From Spirochaetota bacterium (GTDB taxonomy: Bacteria > Spirochaetota > UBA4802 > UBA5368), in assembly GCA_004297825.1 (NCBI GenBank), contig SCSX01000071.1, positions 1 to 64,000 of the forward strand: DNA of 64,000 nt. The letters are read 5' to 3'. Position numbers and translations under genes: made by a program. Shown here one piece after another: positions 18,011 to 26,387 of the stretch (positions are counted from its first letter, which is position 1; the number at the start of each line of letters is the position of its first letter). The notes beneath the pieces are model-generated. The model was not told the origin of the DNA. It made no database searches and was given only the letters and a program-made list of their open reading frames with translations.

Positions 18011-18172
18011 ATGAAGTTCAGCGTACTCGAGATCTTCTTCATCTTCTGGCTCAGCGCCTTCCTGTGGGTGCTCGTCGAGTACATACACCAGCGGCTCAGC
18101 AAGCGCGACCGCGCGCGCCGCGCGATGCAGTCCTATGAGAAGGACCGGAAAGAAGATACTTTCGCCGCGTAG
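18011..18172 (+). CDS. 53-residue single-span membrane protein
   Basis: A small gene beginning ATG at 18011 with AGAGG eight bases before it. It lies ~35 bases after the predicted sigma-54 start and ends 50 bases before the glycosyltransferase start. The product has one hydrophobic segment (VLEIFFIFWLSAFLWVLVEY) and a strongly basic tail (HQRLSKRDRARRAM), which by the positive-inside rule is cytoplasmic. Function unknown. Likely co-transcribed with the glycosyltransferase and possibly a membrane anchor for it. Confidence 0.72.
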   Translation: MKFSVLEIFFIFWLSAFLWVLVEYIHQRLSKRDRARRAMQSYEKDRKEDTFAA

Positions 18173-18222
18173 CCGGATTCATGCTGCGTCGGTCAACGAC
18201 TTCGACACTAAAGGAATATACA

Positions 18223-19587
18223 ATGTCACGCGATAAAATGTCAAATAAGAACAAGACGGCGCCCCGGGAGTACGGCCCGGCCGCGGGCAGGGAGGGGGCG
18301 CTTTCTGCATTTTTCTCCATGCCCACGTTTTCGGCCCTGAAGCTCTTCTTCCTCCAGGACGGACAGCTTGTTAGGAACCTCAAGCCCCGCGAGGAATCCG
18401 CGGAGGAAAAGCGCATACTCTGGTTCACGGACACGTTGAACGACCTGAACGGTCCTTCCGTGACCCTCAAGAAGCTCGGATGGCTCGCCCACAAACGTGG
18501 GATGAACCTGCACCTGGTTTCATCGCTGCTGCCCGGGGAGATTACGGCGGAGCTTCCCCCGAACGTGATCAACCTGCCGCACCTGCTGTCGTTCAAGCTT
18601 CCCTATTACGACAAATACACCATAAAGGTGCCGGCCTTCCTGAGATCGCTGAAGATCATCAGGGAATACAAGCCCACGGAAATCTACATTTCGACGCCCG
18701 GGCCCGTTGGCCTCTTCGCCATGTGGGCGGCGAATATACTCAAGGTGCGTAAAATCGCCATCTATCATACCGACTTCTACCTCCAGTCGCAGGCGATAAC
18801 GAAAAACAGCTTCATACCGCCCGTCATAGAGCGGGCTATCCGCTGGTTTTACGACTCCATGGACGACGTCAGGGTCCCCACCTATGAGTACATGGACATT
18901 CTCGAAGGGCGCGGATACGACCGTTCGCGCATGCACATTTTCAAGCGCGGCATCGACGCCAGGTACTTCTCCATGCGGGAACGCGGCAAAACCACGCTCA
19001 TGGAGAAATTCGGCGTCCGCGACGGCATCACGATGATTTTTACGGGCCGTATTTCCAAGGACAAGAACCTGGATTTCCTGCTCGACGTGTATCAGGTGCT
19101 CAGGAAGAAACACGAGAACCTCAACCTGCTCCTTGTGGGCGACGGACCGGACCTTCCCGAGATGAAGACGCGCATGAAGGACTGCCCCAGGGTGGTGTTC
19201 ACCGGCAAGCTCGGCCAGGCGATTCTGCCCGAGATATATTCCGGTTCGGATATTTTCGTCTTTCCGAGCGTCTCGGACACGTTCGGCATGTCGGTTCTCG
19301 AGTCCCAGGCGTGCGGACTGCCCGGCGTGGTTTCCGATTCGGGCGGCCCCAAGGAAATCATCATACCGGGCAGCACCGGTCTCGTGGCCCGATCCAGCGA
19401 TCAGGCGGACTGGGTTGAAAAGCTGGAATACATGATCCGGCTCATCACCTCGGATTACGAGGCCTATCTGGACATGAAAGACAAATCCCGCAGCAATGCG
19501 GTGGAAAATTTCGACTGGGAATCGGTCCTCAATGAGCTCATGGGCGCAACAGAGCCCTTCGAGGCCAGAAAAACCCATATCGCTTAA
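18223..19587 (+). CDS. GT4-family glycosyltransferase
   Basis: A 454-residue GT-B enzyme; start at 18223 with AAGGA seven bases upstream. The N-terminal domain opens with RILWFTDTLNDLNGPSVTLK (a glycine-containing acceptor-side loop) and IYISTPGPVGLFAMWAANIL. The C-terminal nucleotide-sugar domain has MIFTGRISKDKNLDFLLDVY, LLLVGDGPDLPEM, VVFTGKL and the E-x7-E region FGMSVLESQACGLPGVVSDSGGPKEII. It resembles mannosyl/glucosyl transferases that act on diacylglycerol or phosphatidylinositol. Donor and acceptor are not determinable here. Control by sigma-54 is predicted. Peripheral membrane location is likely. Confidence 0.9.
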   Translation: MSRDKMSNKNKTAPREYGPAAGREGALSAFFSMPTFSALKLFFLQDGQLVRNLKPREESAEEKRILWFTDTLNDLNGPSVTLKKLGWLAHKRGMNLHLVSSLLPGEITAELPPNVINLPHLLSFKLPYYDKYTIKVPAFLRSLKIIREYKPTEIYISTPGPVGLFAMWAANILKVRKIAIYHTDFYLQSQAITKNSFIPPVIERAIRWFYDSMDDVRVPTYEYMDILEGRGYDRSRMHIFKRGIDARYFSMRERGKTTLMEKFGVRDGITMIFTGRISKDKNLDFLLDVYQVLRKKHENLNLLLVGDGPDLPEMKTRMKDCPRVVFTGKLGQAILPEIYSGSDIFVFPSVSDTFGMSVLESQACGLPGVVSDSGGPKEIIIPGSTGLVARSSDQADWVEKLEYMIRLITSDYEAYLDMKDKSRSNAVENFDWESVLNELMGATEPFEARKTHIA

Positions 19588-19620
19588 CGCAACCTTCCCC
19601 TTCTCATTTTTCTTCCCGTC

Positions 19621-19678
19621 CCCTCGGCGGGAAGCCTTGTTTGAACGGCTTCCCGGCGCGGGGAGGGACCATTTTTTT
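19621..19678 (+). terminator. Stem-loop terminator after the glycosyltransferase
   Basis: A perfect nine-base core stem CGGGAAGCC / GGCTTCCCG with a ten-base loop, extended outside by CCCC/GGGG. It is followed within about ten bases by seven T residues (ATTTTTTT), as in intrinsic terminators. It ends the sigma-54-driven unit. Confidence 0.65.
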
Positions 19679-19679
19679 A

Positions 19680-19709
19680 TTGACAAACACCTCAGATTTC
19701 GTCGATAAT
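19680..19709 (+). promoter_or_regulatory. Strong sigma-70 promoter with long leader to the M23 gene
   Basis: TTGACA and GATAAT separated by 18 bases, directly after the terminator T-run. The next gene starts at 19926, so the transcript would have a leader of roughly 210 bases with no convincing open frame. No known riboswitch was recognised in the leader. This also describes the 19588-19925 intergenic stretch. Confidence 0.6.
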
Positions 19710-19925
19710 GGCGCTGGTGGGGCATTCGCGATATCGCCGCAGATACAGAATTCGTTCCCTGGGATAACGCGCTTCACCGGCCGGGCCATCCTGCCGATCA
19801 GGCTAACTAGAAGGCACATTCATCCGGAAGCCCGGTTTCCCGTTTAACGTGGACGGTAATTAAACATCTTCGGACGACATGCGCTTGTTTTCGAAGATAA
19901 TCCTGTGTGTGTGATAAGGACAAAA

Positions 19926-20663
19926 ATGAAACGAATCGCTATTATACTACTCATGATCCTTGCGTTAGCTGCGGCCGCCGGCGCCGCGGAGAAAATCTTC
20001 CCGGATACCAGCAATTTCCAGGAATTCAGGGGGAAAGTAGGCCGCTGGGTTCTCATGCCTTCCCAGTATTCCATACCCACCACGGCGCGTGAATACGGCA
20101 CATCGGTGGAGGATATCTACGCCGTTAACGGCCTCGCCGCAAACGCGGTGATCGGCAATGAATACCTGTTTGTTCCCTATACCCAGGCCTTCATCGACCT
20201 GCTGAAGACCAGAAACATTGTGCGTACCGGGATTGAAACCACGGACGACGAGTTTATCTGGCCGGTCGAGCAGGTGGTGAATATATCTTCGGTGTTGGGC
20301 GTCAGGGGCGGATTTTTCCATACCGGGATCGATATTCCGGCCGGTACCGCGAGTCCCGTACGGGCGAGCATGGGCGGCCGTGTGATCTATTCGAGCTACA
20401 TGGGCGGATACGGCCATACCGTCGAGATCGAGCATCGAAACAACTTCATCACGCGCTATGCCCACAATTCGGTCAACATGGTGAAGGTCGGGGATTTCGT
20501 GAGGAAGGGTCAGATAATCGGCTACGTGGGAAGTACCGGGATGTCGACGGGCAACCACCTCCATTTCGAGATACGATGCATCAACATCCCTCTCGATCCG
20601 CTGGATTTTCTCCCTGAAAATGAAACGGTAAAGCTCATCCATACGATCAAGAACTGGAAGTAG
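19926..20663 (+). CDS. M23-family peptidase (LytM/NlpD-like) with a LysM-like segment
   Basis: A 245-residue exported protein; start at 19926 with AAGGA. The signal peptide is about 20 residues (ILALAAAAGA-AE). Residues ~45-85 resemble a LysM unit (YSIPTTAREYGTSVEDIYAVNGL, then IGNEYLFVPY). The M23 domain follows with zinc motifs FHTGIDIPAGT (HxxxD) and NHLHFEIR (HxH) and the glycine-rich GYGHTVEIEH. All metal ligands appear intact, so it may be an active peptidoglycan endopeptidase of the periplasm rather than only an activator. It is followed closely by the PHP gene. Confidence 0.88.
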   Translation: MKRIAIILLMILALAAAAGAAEKIFPDTSNFQEFRGKVGRWVLMPSQYSIPTTAREYGTSVEDIYAVNGLAANAVIGNEYLFVPYTQAFIDLLKTRNIVRTGIETTDDEFIWPVEQVVNISSVLGVRGGFFHTGIDIPAGTASPVRASMGGRVIYSSYMGGYGHTVEIEHRNNFITRYAHNSVNMVKVGDFVRKGQIIGYVGSTGMSTGNHLHFEIRCINIPLDPLDFLPENETVKLIHTIKNWK

Positions 20664-20690
20664 CTCTTGGCCGGGCCGCTCGGATCCGAA

Positions 20691-21587
20691 ATGAGCGCGC
20701 GCATCGACCTTCATATCCATTCACGATACAGCGAGGACGGAGATTTGCCGGTCGCGGACCTGTTCGCGCTCGCCGAATCGCGTGGTCTTGCCGCCATTTC
20801 CATCACCGACCATGATTCCATCGAATCCATTCCCGACGCCCGCGCATGCTCCGGGACGTCGCCGGTTCACTATGTCCCCGGCGCGGAAATAACCACGGTC
20901 CTGCCCGAGGACGGCTCCCAGCAGCATATCCTTGGATACTTTATCGATCCCGCTTCTCCTGACCTCCAGGCAATCCTGAAAACCATACAGGAGTATCGGA
21001 CCGCCATTGCCGTGAAGCGCATGGAAGCACTCCGGGCGCAGGGCATCTTCATGGACGCCGACAGGGTATGGAAGATGGCGGACGGCCGCGCCCCCGCGGC
21101 GACCTCAATCATGCGGGAGGCTATCGGCGCCCCGGAGAACGCGGGGCTCGATTTCCTGGAAACCTACCGGACGGGACCAAAGAGCGACAATCCGCTCATG
21201 AATTTTTACCGGGACTATCTGGTCGAGGGAAAACCCGGTTATGTGAATTTCGAATCCATCCCCACGGCCCGGGGTATCCGGGCAATACTCGACGCGGGGG
21301 GGATACCGATTCTCGCGCATCCCGTGTTCGTCAAGAACCGCTCGCTCCTCGATGTGATTGCGGGCAATGGGATCATGGGTATCGAGGCCATATCAAGCTA
21401 TCACTCCCCGGAGGAAATCGAATTTTTCACGGCATATGCCCGTTCCCGCAGGCTGCTCATCACGGCGGGGTCGGACTTTCACGGGCCCACCACGAAGCCC
21501 AAGGTGGCCATGGGCGGAGTCGAGAACAACTATCTCCAGCTTTACCTGGATCTGCGTGAGGCCCACGAGGCGATGCGCGCCAAATAA
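20691..21587 (+). CDS. PHP-domain phosphoesterase
   Basis: A 298-residue cytoplasmic metal-dependent phosphoesterase of the polymerase and histidinol phosphatase family, of the YciV/RNase AM-like type. Metal motifs are all present: RIDLHIHSRYSEDGD, ITDHDSIE, PGAEIT, ILAHPVF and GSDFHGPTTK. The start at 20691 begins directly at the domain. Likely activity is phosphate removal from 3',5'-bisphosphonucleotides or 5'-end trimming of RNA, by family analogy. It is 27 bases after the M23 stop and probably shares its transcript. Confidence 0.87.
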   Translation: MSARIDLHIHSRYSEDGDLPVADLFALAESRGLAAISITDHDSIESIPDARACSGTSPVHYVPGAEITTVLPEDGSQQHILGYFIDPASPDLQAILKTIQEYRTAIAVKRMEALRAQGIFMDADRVWKMADGRAPAATSIMREAIGAPENAGLDFLETYRTGPKSDNPLMNFYRDYLVEGKPGYVNFESIPTARGIRAILDAGGIPILAHPVFVKNRSLLDVIAGNGIMGIEAISSYHSPEEIEFFTAYARSRRLLITAGSDFHGPTTKPKVAMGGVENNYLQLYLDLREAHEAMRAK

Positions 21588-21620
21588 AAGGGCGATGTGC
21601 CGCGCACATCGCTCCCCTCG
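21586..21620 (-). terminator. Intrinsic terminator of the DGDG protein gene (copy 1)
   Basis: On the reverse strand a GCGATGTGC / GCACATCGC stem with a three-base loop is followed by CCTTTTATTT. It lies directly after the stop at 21640 and touches the convergent PHP stop codon, so it may serve both genes. Confidence 0.75.
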
Positions 21621-21639
21621 TTTCAACCTGGTTTCCGGG

Positions 21640-22596
21640 CTATTTTTTCTCGGCGGGCAATTCGAGATCGTATTCGCGGATAATATCGCTGTCCTTGGGG
21701 AAGGTTTTCAGGATATGCTCTTCTTCCTCCTTGGTGCCAAAATAGGCGTCATTGGTGAGACTACCGATTATATCCTGTATATCCTTTTGCCTGTTATTGT
21801 AGATGAATATGATGTTGGGCCCCGAATTATAGCCCCAGGTGAAACCGTCCGGAATATCCACGTAGAATATTTCGGCCACTCCGTCGCCGTCCGCGTCTTC
21901 CGCGTAATAAACCTTTTCATCGATCGTTTTTCCCACGACGGTGATTCCGTATTTCTGGACCTGCGCCGCACCAAGGTAGGTCGGCTTGGGCAGGGGAAAC
22001 CTGTCCACGATGAGACCCGATTCGCGGCGGTCCCGCATAAGCTGCCTGAAGATGGCCACGTGCTTTTTCAGCAGCGCATTTCTCACCGAGATAAAAAATG
22101 ACCCGAAGTTTCTCTCGACGAAATCCTTGGTTTCCCCCTTGGTTTCGGCCCCGGTCTCCGCTTTAACCTCTTTCCTGCTCTCCGCAACCGGCTTGACTTC
22201 ATCGGTATTCTTGAGCAATTCCACCCTGCGTTCCGTGACCCGGATAAAGTCCGGCTTGTTGTCGATCTTGTTGGGCCAGAGGTCGCCCAATAACTTGTTC
22301 TCCATCTCGAGGATCAGGCGCTGAGTCTGCACATCCCGGAGGTTATCGTAGCCGTCCTTGATGAGATAGATTTTTCGATCCTTGATTATCAGCAGCGTAG
22401 CAAGGCTCGGGTCCAGCAAGGGCGACACATCCTTTTCAACCTGCTGGTATGCTATCCGGTCCTCATCGTAGCGGGAGATCTTTTCCACTTCAATGTTTTC
22501 AAACTGGATGTCCTTCGCATTACCCCTGATCCCGGTGATCGCCACGCACAGGATCGCCGCAACAAGCGCCAGCCCGGTTTTATGTACCACTCGCAT
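21640..22596 (-). CDS. Exported DGDG-motif protein of unknown function, copy 1
   Basis: A 318-residue protein; the start at 22596 has GGGAGG and gives a signal peptide of about 27 residues (ending near TGIRGNAK). It is a paralogue of the protein at 57855-58745: both have SRY-EDR--YQ, VSP, a D-KIYLI-DGYD-type strand, NKI--KPDFIR, DADGDGVAEIFYVDI-DGF-WG--SG-NIIFIYNN and IGSL. The DxDxDG stretch resembles a calcium-binding loop. A ~40-residue Glu/Lys-rich insert (PVAESRKEVKAETGAETKGE) near residue 145 is specific to this copy. No named family recognised; periplasmic location is inferred. Confidence 0.75.
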   Translation of the reverse strand: MRVVHKTGLALVAAILCVAITGIRGNAKDIQFENIEVEKISRYDEDRIAYQQVEKDVSPLLDPSLATLLIIKDRKIYLIKDGYDNLRDVQTQRLILEMENKLLGDLWPNKIDNKPDFIRVTERRVELLKNTDEVKPVAESRKEVKAETGAETKGETKDFVERNFGSFFISVRNALLKKHVAIFRQLMRDRRESGLIVDRFPLPKPTYLGAAQVQKYGITVVGKTIDEKVYYAEDADGDGVAEIFYVDIPDGFTWGYNSGPNIIFIYNNRQKDIQDIIGSLTNDAYFGTKEEEEHILKTFPKDSDIIREYDLELPAEKK

Positions 22597-23094
22597 GTAC
22601 CTACCTCCCTGTATCCTGGAAAAGGACCTTAACCGTCTCACCATGAGTAAAATCCTTTTACGCTGTGTGAGCCTTATGTCCTGAAGCCTAGTACCGTGCG
22701 ACACGTTTGTCAAATACTTTCTTCACGCCTGCAAGGTCCGTACAATGCCACGCCTGCCTGCATCTTTGCCGGCGGATATTTCCGCGGGCGCCTGGAATAC
22801 GCAGCCCGTTCCCCCCCGGGAGAAAAGTATCACCCGCGTTTGCCGATCCGGGGCCGAAACCCGCCCCGAATTTCACGATGTCACTTTTTAGGCGCCACCC
22901 TGTAAATATTATTGACATTATAAATTAAATATTATATTACAATAATACTTTATGTTTTTTTGCGCAGGCCACAAAATTGAATTGCCAGCGACCCGCCTGT
23001 CGATTTTTCCTGTGTGCCGGGTGAGCACTTCGGATATTATTGCGATTCGGATTCGATCAGCCATATTTATCAATGAGTCATAGGAACCCCTCTA
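22597..23094. promoter_or_regulatory. Intergenic region with a sigma-70-like promoter for the GntR gene
   Basis: About 500 bases between divergent genes. The right half is very A/T-rich; TTGACA at 22912-22917 is followed after 17 bases by TATTAC, within a run that also contains TATATT, pointing rightward to the GntR gene (leader about 150 bases). A 76-codon reverse frame at 22688-22918 has no recognisable product and is not called. Confidence 0.45.
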
Positions 23095-23847
23095 ATGGAT
23101 AAAAAAGCGAAAGGCGTAGATATCAAGATTAACCGGATCGAAAAGGCGCCGGACATTCCCAGCATGGTAGTAAACCAGGTGGTTGAACTCATAGGCACGG
23201 GCATCCTGAAGGTGGGCGATCGTCTGCCCTCCGAGCTCGAGATGACGCGACGTTTCGGGATCAGCCGGATTTCGCTCAGGGAGGCAATGAAGCTCCTGGA
23301 AGCGAAGGGATTCATAGAGTCACAGGGACGCAAGGGTAAATATGTGAGGTCGGTGGTGGATAACGCGATCAGGTCTCCCATCGAAGGCCTCATATCGGTC
23401 GATCATCGCAAGATTTGGGAGCTTATAACCGTACGAAGAATCCTCGATTCCGAGGCGGCTGCGCTGGCTGCCCTTTCGGCAACCGAAAAGCAGATCCGCA
23501 AACTCAGGAATTTCAAGGAACAGGCCGACAACCTGGGCGTGGACAACCTCATGGTGACCCGCGAGGGCGGGAAGCTGTACGGGGAATTTTATAACGACCT
23601 GTATGATGCCACGAACAACACCATCTTTACCCACCTGCTGAAATCGATTTCTATTATTATCCGCGGCGTTCTGCCGTATAGCCGGGAAAAGCTCATTAAG
23701 GTCAAGGGAAGCGGGAAGGCCATTTATGATCATCACATCAAGATCGTTCAGGCCATTGAATCCCGCGATTCATCGCTCGCCAAGGAACTCATGGTAATCC
23801 ATATTAATTACATAGATAAGAGCCTCCAGAAAGCGCTCAAGGAATAG
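23095..23847 (+). CDS. GntR/FadR-family transcriptional regulator
   Basis: A 250-residue regulator. Residues ~20-85 are the winged helix (VVNQVVELIGTGILKVGDRLPSELEMTRRFGISRISLREAMKLLEAKGFIESQ). The C-terminal FCD-type ligand domain is all helices, with RRILDSEAAALAAL, the metal-ligand-like Asp/His region around FYNDLYDATNN, and YDHHIKIVQAIESRD. Ligands of such regulators are usually organic acids or acyl compounds. No adjacent catabolic genes indicate its target; the following gene is on the opposite strand. Confidence 0.9.
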   Translation: MDKKAKGVDIKINRIEKAPDIPSMVVNQVVELIGTGILKVGDRLPSELEMTRRFGISRISLREAMKLLEAKGFIESQGRKGKYVRSVVDNAIRSPIEGLISVDHRKIWELITVRRILDSEAAALAALSATEKQIRKLRNFKEQADNLGVDNLMVTREGGKLYGEFYNDLYDATNNTIFTHLLKSISIIIRGVLPYSREKLIKVKGSGKAIYDHHIKIVQAIESRDSSLAKELMVIHINYIDKSLQKALKE

Positions 23848-23924
23848 GCGTCCTTCCGCTACACCCGCGCCCGGCTCTGGCACTGTATTAATACGGGGGG
23901 GCCGATTAACCGGCAGTTCCAATG

Positions 23925-24473
23925 TTACGGCTTTCCCGTGAATCGGGCCCTGTCGCGTTGCTCCGATTCAATTCTCGCTTTTTCCCTCTCCGCAAGTTCA
24001 CGCTCCCTGACGGCGGCGAGCACACTTTTAGTCTTTGCGAATTCCTCCATGCCCAGAAGCTTCCAGTTGCCGTTTCCCCGTTCCCGGGTGACAAGGTTTA
24101 TCTTCGCATGCTGTATCACCGCCCTCACGGTCTGGACTACCCAGGTTGAAAAAAATACGACCAGCCCCCCGCCGATAAACATCCATTCGGGCGCCATGAA
24201 GGGGGACCGGCTCAGGCTCACGATCTGGCCTATGGAAAGCGCCCCGAGAAGCAGCACAAGACCGAATCCGGCCGTCGCCAGCGTGAAAAAGAAACGGCCT
24301 ATACATTCACGCGCCCCGAGGAAATCCTTCCAGCCCAGTTCGATCCGGTGCTGCATGGAATTGTCGAGGTCGAGTCCCGTTTTGGGCTTCAGGGCGCCCC
24401 CCGGTCTCACGGCGCGCTCCTCCCGTTCAATGGTTATTCTTACGCTTGTGAATTCAGACGAATAAAGTTTCAT
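23925..24473 (-). CDS. Membrane protein of unknown function
   Basis: A 182-residue protein; the ATG at 24473 lies after a GGAGGAG run. A polar N-terminal ~55 residues are followed by two hydrophobic segments (FFFTLATAGFGLVLLLGALS and WMFIGGGLVVFFSTWVVQTV) and a charged, helix-forming C-terminal ~60 residues (VLAAVRERELAEREKARIES) that could form a coiled coil. Both ends should be cytoplasmic. No family recognised. It sits alone, convergent with the GntR gene. Confidence 0.62.
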   Translation of the reverse strand: MKLYSSEFTSVRITIEREERAVRPGGALKPKTGLDLDNSMQHRIELGWKDFLGARECIGRFFFTLATAGFGLVLLLGALSIGQIVSLSRSPFMAPEWMFIGGGLVVFFSTWVVQTVRAVIQHAKINLVTRERGNGNWKLLGMEEFAKTKSVLAAVRERELAEREKARIESEQRDRARFTGKP

Positions 24474-24607
24474 GGTGCCCCGCTCCTCCGTTCGAATCGA
24501 GTTCATTGATAATCATTTACGCATGGAATGTAAACCGCTATTTTCATGGCACATGACGCGTGTAACCGCATAATCCGTAAATAGCATAGAACCGGGGAAT
24601 TCGGCGC

Positions 24608-24635
24608 TTGACTTTTTCCATTTTCGCCTTAAACT
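24608..24635 (+). promoter_or_regulatory. Sigma-70-like promoter before trxB
   Basis: TTGACT and TAAACT with a 16-base spacer, ending ~80 bases before the thioredoxin reductase start. It is the best promoter candidate for the three redox genes that follow. Confidence 0.45.
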
Positions 24636-24717
24636 TATTTAAGGCACGTGCGCAACCCCGGGGATTACCTCCCCGGTTTCGCCGGCCCTTCATCCGGCAG
24701 ATCCATCCGAGGCAACT

Positions 24718-25698
24718 ATGGACTTCAACTTGAATCTGGGCGCGCTCACCAGCGAGCACAAGGCGGTCGCCCTCGACCCAAATCGCGTCTATGACGTGCT
24801 TATCATAGGGGGCGGGCCTGCCGCGTTAACGGCCGCCGTGTATTGCATACGGAAGGGTGTATCGACGGGCCTGGTGACCATGGATTTCGGCGGACAGGTC
24901 GCCGAGACGGCCGCGGTAGAGAATTACATGGGATATAAATACATCGAGGGCATCCAGCTCACTGAGCGCTTCAAGGAGCAGGTCCAGCAGTTCGAAATCG
25001 GCATCTCGCAGGGCAGGAAGGCCCGCGCGATAAAGAAGGGCTCGCCCGTGACCGTCACGCTCGATGACGGCGGCATGTTCAGGGCGCGGACCCTGATAAT
25101 CACGACCGGCAAGAGCTGGCGAAAGCTCGGTGTGCCGGGCGAAATGGAGCTTGCCGGCAGGGGGGTCGCGTACTGCGCCATCTGCGACGCCCCGCTGTTC
25201 GCGGGCAAGCGCGTCCTGGTCGTCGGGGGCGGAAATTCCGGAGTCGAAGCCGCCATCGATCTCGCGAAGATCGCCCAGCATGTGACCCTGATCCTTCATT
25301 TGCCGTATCTCTCCGCCGACAAGGTCATGATCGACGTGCTTGCAAGGTTTGAAAATATTACCATCCTTTTCGAGCATTCGATAAAAGAGATTCAAGGCTC
25401 ATTGAGCGTCGAACACGCGGTCATCCGTGAAATGAAATCCGGTTTGGAGAAGGTTTTGGACGTCCAGGGCGTTTTTGTGGAAATAGGCCTGATCCCGAAC
25501 ACGGATTTCGTGAACGGTCTCCTTGAAATGAACACCGCTGGAGAGATCGTGGTAGATGCCTCATGCAACACGAACGTACCGGGGATCTTCGCCGCCGGCG
25601 ATGTGACCTCGGTTCCGTACAAGCAGATTATTATCGCCGCGGGCGAAGGCGCCAAGGCCGCGCTTTCCGCCTGTGACTACCTTATGAAAAACGACTAA
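24718..25698 (+). CDS. trxB: Thioredoxin reductase (TrxB/AhpF-C-terminal type)
   Basis: A 326-residue FAD/NADPH disulfide reductase. It has an FAD-binding GGGPAALTAA motif, FGGQVAETAAVENY, the redox pair YCAICDAP (CxxC), the NADPH fold VLVVGGGNSGVEAAIDLA and the C-terminal FAAGDVTSVPYKQIIIAAGEG. GAGG precedes the start. The adjacent downstream gene (19-base gap) is a double-thioredoxin-fold protein, so the pair corresponds to the two halves of AhpF encoded separately. It may reduce that protein rather than, or besides, an ordinary thioredoxin. Cytoplasmic. Confidence 0.88.
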   Translation: MDFNLNLGALTSEHKAVALDPNRVYDVLIIGGGPAALTAAVYCIRKGVSTGLVTMDFGGQVAETAAVENYMGYKYIEGIQLTERFKEQVQQFEIGISQGRKARAIKKGSPVTVTLDDGGMFRARTLIITTGKSWRKLGVPGEMELAGRGVAYCAICDAPLFAGKRVLVVGGGNSGVEAAIDLAKIAQHVTLILHLPYLSADKVMIDVLARFENITILFEHSIKEIQGSLSVEHAVIREMKSGLEKVLDVQGVFVEIGLIPNTDFVNGLLEMNTAGEIVVDASCNTNVPGIFAAGDVTSVPYKQIIIAAGEGAKAALSACDYLMKND

Positions 25699-25717
25699 CG
25701 CACGAAAGGAGACAACC

Positions 25718-26359
25718 ATGGGCATACTGAACGAAGAAGTTAAAAAGCAGCTCACCTCGATCCTCAGCCAGCTCAAATCCAATGTCGGGATAGCCTATTT
25801 CACCCAGGAATTCGAATGCCCGACCTGCAGGGACACGCACGTGTTTCTCGATGAGCTCACCGCTCTCTCACCCAGACTTTCGTTGGTGTCCTACGAATTC
25901 AGGAAGGACAGCGCGCGGGCGAAAGAACTCGGGGTGGAACGCATTCCCGCGGTCGTCCTCCTTGACAACGACGGAAAGGACACGAGGATCAAGTTCTACG
26001 GATTTCCCGGCGGGTACGAGATCAACTCATTCCTGGGCGCAATACTCGAGGTTTCGGGAATCAAGGAATCGCTCCCGCAAACGCTGTCCGCACGCATAGC
26101 GAAGATAAGCAAGGATACCCACATCCAGGTATTCGTGACCCTGGGCTGCCCGTATTGCCCGGCAGCGGTCATGACCGCGCACCGTCTCGCGCTCGAAAAC
26201 CCGAAGATCAGGGCCGATATGGTCGAGGCTTCCACGTTTACGCCGCTGGCGATCAAGTACAACGTAAGCTCGGTGCCTAAAATCGTGATCAACGATAGAG
26301 TCGAGTTAATCGGCGCCCAACCCATCGAAGCCATTCTCGATGCGATTGAAAAACTATAA
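25718..26359 (+). CDS. Protein disulfide oxidoreductase with two thioredoxin folds
   Basis: A 213-residue glutaredoxin/PDO-like protein. The first fold carries CPTC (about residue 31, FECPTCRDTHVF) and the second CPYC (GCPYCPAAVMTAHRLA). Both folds have the cis-Pro region (ERIPAVVLL and SSVPKIVIN). In AhpF the equivalent N-terminal domain keeps only one CxxC, so two intact pairs point to a PDO-type electron carrier of the kind known from thermophiles and anaerobes. It should receive electrons from the adjacent TrxB-type reductase. Ribosome site GAAAGGAG. Cytoplasmic; no signal peptide. Confidence 0.85.
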   Translation: MGILNEEVKKQLTSILSQLKSNVGIAYFTQEFECPTCRDTHVFLDELTALSPRLSLVSYEFRKDSARAKELGVERIPAVVLLDNDGKDTRIKFYGFPGGYEINSFLGAILEVSGIKESLPQTLSARIAKISKDTHIQVFVTLGCPYCPAAVMTAHRLALENPKIRADMVEASTFTPLAIKYNVSSVPKIVINDRVELIGAQPIEAILDAIEKL

Positions 26360-26387
26360 GCTGCCAAACTGACAACCGGATAAACCC

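Noticed and set aside
22688-22918. 76-codon reverse frame in the intergenic region before the GntR gene
   Set aside because: Composition is not protein-like and no ribosome site; likely chance.
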